DNA of 7,881 nt from an uncultured Lachnospiraceae bacterium (lineage in GTDB: Bacteria; Bacillota; Clostridia; Lachnospirales; Lachnospiraceae). The DNA lies in contig CAJOQS010000108.1 in assembly GCA_905236925.1 (NCBI GenBank), positions 1-7,881 on the forward strand. The letters are read 5' to 3'. Shown here piece after piece: positions 1-4,588 of this stretch. The notes under the pieces are model-generated. The model ran no database searches. It was not told the origin of the DNA and was given only the letters and a program-made list of their open reading frames with translations. Numbering within the stretch: the first letter of the stretch is position 1; each line of letters opens with the position of its first letter. The position numbers and the translations under genes are program-made.

Positions 1-201
1 AAGGGGCGGACGCCGAGGGATTATTACGATCTGCTATCGGATATCTGGTGCGCCGATACATGCGCGCCCAGGATGAGAGGCGACTGGAGCGCGGAGAACA
101 AAACGCTGGGACAGTGCTCAATCACGGCGTTCCTGATAAACGGTCTGCTCGGCGTATTCGCGGATGATATCGCGACACTCAGAAAGATGCTGGGAGAATA
201 G
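1..201 (+). CDS. 3' end of a small uncharacterised protein, possibly truncated or chimeric
   Basis: Frame 1 is open from the first base to TAG at 199-201, so the start lies outside the window and 66 residues are visible. The first part contains DIWCADTCAPR, a Trp, then GQCSITAFL. This pattern of a WC-DT segment followed by GQC-IT resembles a small family of uncharacterised Firmicute proteins that I recall without a firm name. In that family the GQCSITAFL segment is followed by a glycine-rich stretch and then more conserved sequence. Here it runs into an unrelated-looking 22-residue tail (INGLLGVF...RKMLGE) and stops. The ORF may therefore be a 3'-deleted copy fused to another gene's tail. The next gene starts 11 bases downstream, and its ribosome binding site sits at this stop codon. 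That the frame is coding is fairly likely; the family assignment is recall-based and the function unknown. Confidence 0.5.
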   Translation, partial: KGRTPRDYYDLLSDIWCADTCAPRMRGDWSAENKTLGQCSITAFLINGLLGVFADDIATLRKMLGE

Positions 202-211
202 GAGAAATAAT

Positions 212-685
212 ATGTTCAGAGCAATGGGACGAATTAAGCAGCAGATAAGCAGGGAGGAATGCATCAGGGTGCTGAAGGAACAGCCGCGCGGCGTACTTTC
301 CATGATCGGTGACGAAGGGTATCCTTACGGAATCCCGCTGAATCATCTGTATATGGATGACGGCCATATTTATTTTCACTGCGGAAAGCACGGCCATAAG
401 ATCGACGCCATCGCGAAATGCGATAAAGTAAGCTACTGCGTATATGATCAGGGCTACCGCAAAGACGGCGAATGGGCGCTCAATATCAACAGTGTGGTTA
501 TATTCGGCAGGATTCGCGAGGTAACCGACGAAGAAAAGATGCGCGAGATATGCACTTTGCTGACACAAAAGTTTACCGACGATGATGAATATCTGCAGAG
601 GGAACTCGCGGGTTCGTTCAAAAACGTAAAATGCCTCGAACTCATCCCCGAGCACATGACCGGAAAGCTAGTAAACGAAGCATAA
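212..685 (+). CDS. Pyridoxamine 5'-phosphate oxidase-like flavoprotein, NimA type
   Basis: This 157-residue protein has the length and pattern of the NimA-like branch of the PNPOx split-barrel family, small proteins that bind FMN or a related cofactor. Some relatives reduce nitroimidazole drugs, but most have unknown substrates. Visible marks are the N-terminal helix (QISREECIRVL, residues 11-21), the first barrel strands (GVLSMIGDEGYPYGIPLNH, 27-45), and the segment IYFHCGKHGHKIDAI (53-67), which carries the His-rich HxxGHKIDAI signature of Nim proteins. A second barrel part follows (NSVVIFGRIREV). The start at 212 is chosen because GGAG at 201-204 lies 7 bases upstream. An in-frame ATG at 164 would add 16 residues overlapping the preceding ORF and has no ribosome site. 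It is probably soluble and cytoplasmic. The family call is firm; drug-resistance activity is only a possibility and should not be assumed. Confidence 0.9.
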   Translation: MFRAMGRIKQQISREECIRVLKEQPRGVLSMIGDEGYPYGIPLNHLYMDDGHIYFHCGKHGHKIDAIAKCDKVSYCVYDQGYRKDGEWALNINSVVIFGRIREVTDEEKMREICTLLTQKFTDDDEYLQRELAGSFKNVKCLELIPEHMTGKLVNEA

Positions 686-699
686 AATGTATCACGGAC

Positions 700-894
700 A
701 TGGTAACTCTGTTAAAAGAGATCGCTGCGGTACATGCCATAGGGATCATCGATCTCTGGGACGATGAGAGCTTTAACGAGACCGGCCGTCAAAACTACGC
801 GCGTTTTATGGCCGATCCGATACATCCCACTCTCGACGGTTATACGGAATGGTTTGCCCCGTACTTTGAAGAGACCATTGATCGAATAATATAA
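700..894 (+). pseudogene. C-terminal remnant of an SGNH/GDSL-type esterase
   Basis: Frame 1 encodes about 65 residues matching the end of an SGNH hydrolase. A helix and strand (LLKEIAAVHAIGIIDLWDD) are followed by MADPIHPTLDGYTEWFAPYF. The DPIHPT segment is the family's block V (DxxH), which supplies the catalytic Asp and His. The usual N-terminal block I with the nucleophilic Ser (GDS) and the blocks between are absent; DNA upstream is occupied by the flavoprotein gene ending at 685. The first in-frame ATG after that gene is at 700 and has no ribosome binding site, though similarity may begin near 688. It is therefore read as a leftover of a deleted or recombined esterase gene, not an active enzyme. 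It ends 17 bases before the GH26 start. The product may once have deacetylated carbohydrate, but that is a guess from the neighbouring glycosidase. Confidence 0.7.
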
Positions 895-911
895 AGAAAG
901 CGAGAACATAT

Positions 912-1880
912 ATGACCGATAAAAACAGGCTCCCGTCAAATCCCGAGGCGCAGCCCTGCGTTAAGAGCGTGATGTCGTATCTGGCGGATATATCCGGAGA
1001 CAGGATAGTTACGGGACAGCACACGCAGACCATGGCGATGGAGGAGCTGGAAAAGATCCGTAAGGTAACGGGCAAAGAGCCGGCGCTCTTAGGGTTTGAG
1101 CTGCTGTCATATTCGCCGAACATCAATGACCGGGACACCGATGATGCCTGCATGACGGAGGTCCGCGAAAACCGCGGGACGCTGGAGCGCGCGTGTGAAT
1201 GGGCCGCAAAAAAGGGTCTCATTACATTTACATGGCACTGGTTCTCACCTCTCGGAGGGCGCTCAAAGGCATTTTTTACCGAAAATACGGATTATGACGC
1301 TGAGAGGGCAGTGATCCCTGACACGCCAGAATATAAGGCGCTGATCGGTGATATGGACCATATGGCCGGACTGCTGAAACCGTTCTGTGAGCAGGGGATT
1401 CCCATACTCTGGAGACCGTTTCACGAAATGGACGGTATCTGGTTCTGGTGGGGCGCAAAGGGCGCCAATGCCGCGAAAAAGCTGTGGCGCATAATGTATG
1501 AGCGTTTTACTGAGGTGCACCGTCTGACCAACCTGATCTGGGTATGGAATGCCGCAAAGGCTGAGTTTTACCCCGGTGACGATGTGGTGGACATTATCTC
1601 GAGGGATATGTACCCGCCCGCTCATGAGCATACGGCTCGCAGGCAGGAGTATCTGGAAATGGAGCGGATCACGGACGAGCCCAAGATAGTGCTGATCGGT
1701 GAGATCGGAGTCCTGCCCGACGCTGACGCGCTGCACAGGGAACATGTCGGATGGTCCACATATATGACATGGTCGAAGGATTTTTGCCTGACCGAAGAGT
1801 ATAACACCGACGCTTATTTAAAACAGCTCTATGACAGTCCGTACGCGGTGAACAAAGATGAACTGCCGGTGCTGTACTGA
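912..1880 (+). CDS. Glycoside hydrolase family 26 enzyme, probable beta-mannanase type, cytoplasmic
   Basis: This complete 322-residue protein is a single GH26 (beta/alpha)8 domain. GH26 enzymes are retaining glycosidases that act mostly on beta-1,4-mannans. The acid/base Glu is E172 in WRPFHEMDGIWFWWG (168-181), nearly invariant in the family. The nucleophile is E264 in IGEIG (262-266). Other family marks are the GQHTQ segment near residue 35, GFELL near 61 (D is usual before the following residues in many members), and TWHW near 108-110. The N-terminus is hydrophilic with no signal peptide or lipobox, so it probably acts inside the cell on imported oligosaccharides. The ribosome site is weak (GAG at 902-904, 7 bases before ATG). 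No dockerin or carbohydrate-binding module is present. A small membrane-protein gene follows at 32 bases. Family certain; substrate inferred. Confidence 0.93.
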   Translation: MTDKNRLPSNPEAQPCVKSVMSYLADISGDRIVTGQHTQTMAMEELEKIRKVTGKEPALLGFELLSYSPNINDRDTDDACMTEVRENRGTLERACEWAAKKGLITFTWHWFSPLGGRSKAFFTENTDYDAERAVIPDTPEYKALIGDMDHMAGLLKPFCEQGIPILWRPFHEMDGIWFWWGAKGANAAKKLWRIMYERFTEVHRLTNLIWVWNAAKAEFYPGDDVVDIISRDMYPPAHEHTARRQEYLEMERITDEPKIVLIGEIGVLPDADALHREHVGWSTYMTWSKDFCLTEEYNTDAYLKQLYDSPYAVNKDELPVLY

Positions 1881-1912
1881 CAGGGAACGGATGAAAGGGG
1901 AGACGGAGCATT

Positions 1913-2125
1913 TTGGCCGTAGCCTTTCTATGCTGTTTGCCATGGTTCTGGTACGTCTGCAAAGACGGTGGCGCTCATCAGGTTTGGTCACCCGCGTATC
2001 AGGTGATCAAATGGCATACGTTAGATATGGGACCTGACCAGCCGGGACTTGACGGCTGGGAGGTACATATATTCCCCGGGAGCCTTCATGATATAGGGTA
2101 CTGGGAAGAAAAACATAAAGAATAA
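1913..2125 (+). CDS. Small membrane-anchored protein of unknown function (KDGG type), start uncertain or frameshifted
   Basis: The frame contains one hydrophobic N-terminal segment (LAVAFLCCLPWFWYV) followed by a short extracytoplasmic-looking domain with CKDGG, YQVIKWHTL, and GWEVHIFPG. I recall many short Firmicute proteins with an N-terminal anchor followed by KDGG, a YxVxKWH strand and an I-F-P segment; none has a known function. No ATG is in this frame. TTG at 1913 is the only usable start, 10 bases after GGGGAG (1897-1902). However, ATG at 1891 lies in frame 1, and the codons from 1895 in this frame read K-G-R-R-S-I-L before the hydrophobic stretch, the expected positive n-region. Removing one A from ATGAAAGGGG would join them as M-K-G-R-R-S-I-L. 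So either a TTG start or a one-base frameshift applies. The stop TAA lies in the terminator stem. Function unknown. Confidence 0.6.
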   Translation: MAVAFLCCLPWFWYVCKDGGAHQVWSPAYQVIKWHTLDMGPDQPGLDGWEVHIFPGSLHDIGYWEEKHKE

Positions 2126-2159
2126 GAGCGATTCCTTTAAGGCCAAAGAATCGCTCTTA
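2123..2159. terminator. Bidirectional hairpin between convergent genes
   Basis: A perfect 12-bp stem pairs 2123-2134 (TAAGAGCGATTC) with 2148-2159, with a 13-base loop. Read leftwards it is followed by a T-rich tail (TTCTTTATGTTTTTC), making it a conventional Rho-independent terminator, but for leftward transcription it lies beyond the stop of the dehydrogenase gene by 18 bases, as expected. Read rightwards it ends the small membrane-protein gene, whose stop codon forms the first three stem bases, but the T-tract on that side is poor. It probably serves both directions. Confidence 0.85.
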
Positions 2160-2177
2160 ATATGGTGATGCTATTTA

Positions 2178-3146
2178 TTATTTCTTCGAGTAATCATAGA
2201 AACCCTTGCCGGCGTTGACACCGGTCTCGCCGCGGTCGATCTTCTCCTTGAGAAGCTTGCCCATCTTGTATTCAATGGTGCCTTCCTGCTGTGCTGCGGG
2301 CTTCATCTGGTTGATATTGTATGCGGTCTCCAGGCCAACGATATCCAGAATCTGGAAAGGTCCTGCGGGTGCGCTGGTAGCCAGACGCCAGGTCAGGTCG
2401 ATGGTCTCCGGATCTGCAACTTCATTTGCCCAAAGAGCCTGTGCTGCGGAAAGGAACGGAACCAGCATGGAATTAAGAATATATCCGGGCTGCTCTTTAT
2501 GGAGCTGCAGGGGAACCATACCTATTGCATCGGCAAACTTTACAACAGCATTGTATACCTCGGAATCTGTACCGGGATGTCCCATAACTTCGCCGGTATT
2601 GTTCTTCCAGATCGTGTTGGCAAAATGGAGCGCACAGTATTTTGCCGGACGGCCTGTGTACTCAGCAAACATGCTGGGAAGCAGGGTAGATGAATTTGTA
2701 CAGAGAATGGTGTCCTCATCCAGAAGATCGCGCATTGCTTCGTACATACCGATCTTAGCCTTCGGCTCTTCGGTCATGGATTCGATCACAAGATATGCAC
2801 CGGACAGGGCTTTCTTCAGATCCAGTTCGATGTGAACGTTTTCTGCGAAATTCTTCTTTGCTTCTTCGATCAGAGCGTCGATACCCTCCACAGTCATACC
2901 CTGCCAGTTTCTGATAAGTCCGCGGGGATATAAAAATCCTCCCATCGGATTGCCTACCAATGTTTTTGCCTGTGCAAGATCCTGAAGCATCAGGGCGGAA
3001 TAACGATCGATCTTCGGCTGTGTCCTGCCGACAGAACTTTCCGAACGAAGCCAGAAAGTCGTATCAAAGCCATGATAAGCGCAGATCAGACCGATCTGTG
3101 TTCCCAATACGCCACCGCCGGCGATTACTACTTTTTTCTTTTCCAT
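2178..3146 (-). CDS. 3-hydroxyacyl-CoA (3-hydroxybutyryl-CoA type) dehydrogenase
   Basis: This 322-residue protein belongs to the two-domain 3-hydroxyacyl-CoA dehydrogenase family, which interconverts 3-hydroxyacyl-CoA and 3-oxoacyl-CoA with NAD(P)H. The Rossmann loop is GGGVLG (10-15). The usual catalytic residues are present: S152 in TNSST, H174 in LHFANT, E186 twelve residues later, and N225 in GYILNSMLVP. The C-terminus has the typical GKGFYDYS. Two departures stand out. The end of the second beta strand reads WLRS (32-35), with Leu where NAD-type enzymes carry Asp; and HFxNP is HFANT. The start is set by AGGAGG (3158-3153), 6 bases before ATG at 3146; a longer frame upstream is rejected. 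No thiolase or crotonase lies nearby, so its pathway (butyrate formation or another hydroxy-acid reaction) is not shown. It is divergent from a TetR gene and probably controlled by it. Confidence 0.92.
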   Translation of the reverse strand: MEKKKVVIAGGGVLGTQIGLICAYHGFDTTFWLRSESSVGRTQPKIDRYSALMLQDLAQAKTLVGNPMGGFLYPRGLIRNWQGMTVEGIDALIEEAKKNFAENVHIELDLKKALSGAYLVIESMTEEPKAKIGMYEAMRDLLDEDTILCTNSSTLLPSMFAEYTGRPAKYCALHFANTIWKNNTGEVMGHPGTDSEVYNAVVKFADAIGMVPLQLHKEQPGYILNSMLVPFLSAAQALWANEVADPETIDLTWRLATSAPAGPFQILDIVGLETAYNINQMKPAAQQEGTIEYKMGKLLKEKIDRGETGVNAGKGFYDYSKK

Positions 3147-3224
3147 TTGAAACCTCCTCTTATTTTCCAGAGCAAACAGTCTTAACAAATATGTGCTTGA
3201 AAAAGCTTCCAATCAATGCAGAAC

Positions 3225-3253
3225 TTGTCAGAAAAAGCATGCTCTGTTATCAT
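3225..3253 (+). promoter_or_regulatory. Sigma-A-type promoter for the TetR gene
   Basis: TTGTCA at 3225-3230 and TATCAT at 3248-3253 are separated by exactly 17 bases; each matches the consensus at five of six positions. Transcription would begin near 3260, which falls inside the first palindromic operator. No other equally good pair is seen in this gap on the plus strand. Confidence 0.7.
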
Positions 3254-3255
3254 CG

Positions 3256-3271
3256 TGTTACAAGTGTAACA
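3256..3271. promoter_or_regulatory. Operator 1: TGTTACA palindrome
   Basis: TGTTACA-AG-TGTAACA is a perfect 7-bp inverted repeat around a two-base centre. It covers the predicted transcription start of the TetR gene, and a candidate leftward -10 also lies within it. Its shape and place between divergent regulator and enzyme genes fit a TetR-family operator; binding itself is inferred. Confidence 0.75.
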
Positions 3272-3291
3272 AAGCATATTTCTTTTTACAA
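3263..3291 (-). promoter_or_regulatory. Candidate promoter for the hydroxyacyl-CoA dehydrogenase gene
   Basis: On the minus strand TTGTAA (3291-3286) and TACACT (3268-3263) are 17 bases apart, each matching four of six consensus bases. The -10 sits inside operator 1 and operator 2 lies just upstream of the -35, so one repressor could block both directions. The match is modest and another leftward pair (TTGATT with CATATT nearer the gene) is possible. Confidence 0.35.
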
Positions 3292-3300
3292 GGCTTCAGA

Positions 3301-3313
3301 GTAACACTGTTAC
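3301..3313. promoter_or_regulatory. Operator 2: GTAACA palindrome next to the TetR ribosome binding site
   Basis: GTAACA-C-TGTTAC is a perfect 6-bp inverted repeat around a single base. It shares half-site bases (GTTAC/GTAAC) with operator 1 and is centred about 43 bases downstream of that one's centre, roughly four helical turns. It ends three bases before GGAGG of the TetR gene. Both sites are followed by AAAG. A repressor bound here would stop elongation into the gene, which fits autoregulation. Confidence 0.75.
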
Positions 3314-3332
3314 AAAGGAGGAAAAATGTATC

Positions 3333-3836
3333 ATGGGACAGAATTATGAAAGCGAATTGGGCGAATTCATTTCCATTGCCCTGCTGCAGCTTATGCAGAA
3401 GAAGAGCTTTTATCAGATAACGATCACGGAGATATGTCAGAAGGCCGGTGTCTCGCGCATGTCCTTCTACCGCTGCTTCGACAGCAAGCTGGACGTCCTG
3501 CGCAAGCGGATCACCATTGTCACTGACGCCTTCGTTGAGTCATCAGGGATCAATTATCGCAACGATTCGCTGAAGAAGTACTTTGTCACACTGTTCCGGC
3601 ACTTTATTGCAAACCGTGAGTATGCACTCATGCTGCACCGGGATGGCCTTCTCTACATTGTAAAAGACGACATTGACCGCGTATTCTTCTCAACATATCG
3701 TGATGTCTACGATGAGTACAAGCTGTGCTTTATTGCCGGCGGGATTTTCGATGTATACCGCCTATGGCTGGAAAACGGCTGCAAAGACAGCCCGGAGGAT
3801 ATGGCGGAACGCTTAAGCGCTATTCTTGAACGCTGA
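3333..3836 (+). CDS. TetR/AcrR-family transcriptional regulator
   Basis: A 167-residue protein with the standard N-terminal TetR DNA-binding domain. Helix 1 is FISIALLQLMQKKSF (12-26), and the helix-turn-helix is ITITEICQKAGVSRMSFYRCFDSK (29-52), with the typical A-G-V-S-x-x-(T/S)-F-Y-x-x-F core. The C-terminal half is a helical ligand and dimer domain whose ligand cannot be read from sequence; it is shorter than in many TetR proteins. The gene is divergent from the hydroxyacyl-CoA dehydrogenase, and the gap holds two palindromes, so the likely role is repression of both genes with relief by a metabolite such as an acyl-CoA. The start at 3333 lies 11 bases after GGAGG (3317-3321). A closer ATG at 3326 is out of frame and gives only seven codons. 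No clear terminator follows. Family certain, target inferred from context. Confidence 0.92.
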   Translation: MGQNYESELGEFISIALLQLMQKKSFYQITITEICQKAGVSRMSFYRCFDSKLDVLRKRITIVTDAFVESSGINYRNDSLKKYFVTLFRHFIANREYALMLHRDGLLYIVKDDIDRVFFSTYRDVYDEYKLCFIAGGIFDVYRLWLENGCKDSPEDMAERLSAILER

Positions 3837-3900
3837 CATGATTGCCGCTTCCCCTTTTGCTCCGATATTTTTTCTTTATAGTTTCTTCCGGACATGGTAC

Positions 3901-3906
3901 TATAAT
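3901..3906 (+). promoter_or_regulatory. Candidate -10 element for the small protein / ArsC-like gene pair
   Basis: An exact TATAAT lies in the 173-base gap between the TetR gene and the 57-residue gene, about 100 bases before that gene's start. No good -35 hexamer is seen 16-18 bases upstream and there is no TGn extension, so the assignment rests on the -10 and its position. The leader between it and the gene shows no structure that I recognise. Confidence 0.4.
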
Positions 3907-4009
3907 TGTGACTCAGGATGATCTATTTTTCGTTATCGCAGGAGAGAAGCATTTCCGGCTGTTGTCTGTGAAGTATAAACTTGCCTTTTGGCAGAAGAGG
4001 AGGAAGATA

Positions 4010-4183
4010 ATGGAAACCTGGCATTATGAGGTAGTAAGCATTGACGGAGATTACGCGAATCTCCGCCGAACCGATATTGATACAGATGACCTGAAGCTGG
4101 TAGCAAGGGCATTGCTTCCTGAGGAAATTTCAGTCGGCTGCCGTCTGGTATATGAGATGATGCAGTACGAGATCGAGGAATAG
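4010..4183 (+). CDS. Conserved 57-residue protein of unknown function
   Basis: A short acidic protein beginning METWHYEVVSIDGDYANLRR and containing LKLVARALLPEEI and a final YEMMQYEIEE. I recall similar 55-60-residue proteins in Lachnospiraceae genomes, usually annotated hypothetical, sharing the I-x-GDYAxLxRTD and VARALLPxEI segments; no function is known. The alternating hydrophobic pattern suggests a small beta-rich fold with one helix, and there is no signal or membrane segment. The start is firm: AGGAGG (3998-4003) is 6 bases before ATG at 4010. A longer in-frame extension to 3842 crosses the likely promoter and is rejected. The stop is 15 bases before the ArsC-like gene, so the two are probably cotranscribed. 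An unrelated two-gene arrangement is possible; conservation of the pair would say whether they work together. Confidence 0.8.
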   Translation: METWHYEVVSIDGDYANLRRTDIDTDDLKLVARALLPEEISVGCRLVYEMMQYEIEE

Positions 4184-4198
4184 AAGGGATGAGTGCAT

Positions 4199-4540
4199 AT
4201 GAATATACAGATTTTTGGAACAAAGAAATGCAATGATACAAAGAAGGCTGAGCGCTTTTTCAAGGAGCGCGGCATCAGATATCAGTTTATCGACATGAAG
4301 GAAAAGGGGATGAGCAAAGGAGAGTTTACATCCGTTGCTCAGGCCAATGGCGGGATAGATAATATGCTTGACCCTGATTGCAGGGATCAGGATATGCTTT
4401 CTCTTATCAGGTATCTTGCAGAAGAAGATAAGATTGAAAAGATCCTTGAGAATCCTCAGGTTATCAGGACTCCCGTGGTTCGAAACGGAAAGCTCTCAAC
4501 CCTCGGATATCAGCCTGATGTCTGGAAGAAGTGGGAGTAA
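4199..4540 (+). CDS. ArsC/Spx-family thioredoxin-fold protein (arsenate-reductase-like)
   Basis: A 113-residue protein of the ArsC/Spx/YffB family. It opens with a beta strand and IFGTKKCNDTKKAERFFKER (5-24): C11 starts the C-x-x-T active-site loop, in place of the CxxC redox pair of Spx. IRTPVVRNGK (89-98) holds the family's cis-Pro after Arg, and LGYQPDVWKKW closes the fold. True arsenate reductases use the loop Cys plus three Arg and a reducing partner; here a second Cys at 61 exists, but the full catalytic set cannot be confirmed. No arsenite pump or ArsR regulator is nearby, so resistance is unlikely; a thiol oxidoreductase or an uncharacterised role fits better. ATG at 4199 is preferred (GAAGGG 4183-4188, 10 bases away); GTG at 4193 would add two residues. 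It follows the 57-residue gene closely. Confidence 0.85.
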   Translation: MNIQIFGTKKCNDTKKAERFFKERGIRYQFIDMKEKGMSKGEFTSVAQANGGIDNMLDPDCRDQDMLSLIRYLAEEDKIEKILENPQVIRTPVVRNGKLSTLGYQPDVWKKWE

Positions 4541-4572
4541 AACAGGCAGACTGCATATGCGGCCTGCCTGTT
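4541..4572. terminator. Bidirectional hairpin between ArsC-like and DHH genes
   Basis: AACAGGCAG at 4541-4549 pairs perfectly with CTGCCTGTT at 4564-4572 around a 14-base loop that itself holds the palindrome GCATATGC (4553-4560). It starts at the base after the ArsC-like stop codon and lies 16 bases past the end of the leftward DHH gene. Leftward transcripts meet TTTT right after the stem, so termination of the DHH gene is the better supported role; the rightward tail is less U-rich. Confidence 0.75.
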
Positions 4573-4588
4573 AACGTATTATATGCTA

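Noticed and set aside
179..655. A 158-codon minus-strand open frame opposite the Nim-like gene
   Set aside because: The plus strand encodes a clear flavoprotein with its own ribosome site; the reverse frame shows no known motif and no ribosome site, so it is a shadow.
1263..1745. A 160-codon minus-strand open frame within the GH26 gene
   Set aside because: It lies entirely opposite catalytic-domain codons including both active-site Glu regions and has no recognisable protein pattern.
2206..2835. A 209-codon plus-strand open frame opposite the dehydrogenase
   Set aside because: The minus strand matches a well-defined enzyme family over its full length; the plus frame is low-complexity Ser/Arg-rich shadow sequence.
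3842..4009. 56-residue N-terminal extension of the 57-residue protein
   Set aside because: A strong AGGAGG lies 6 bases before ATG at 4010, and the extension covers the probable promoter and lacks a ribosome site.
4193..4540. Arsenic-resistance operon
   Set aside because: Only an ArsC-like fold protein is present; no ArsR, ArsB or Acr3 gene lies near it and the catalytic set cannot be confirmed.
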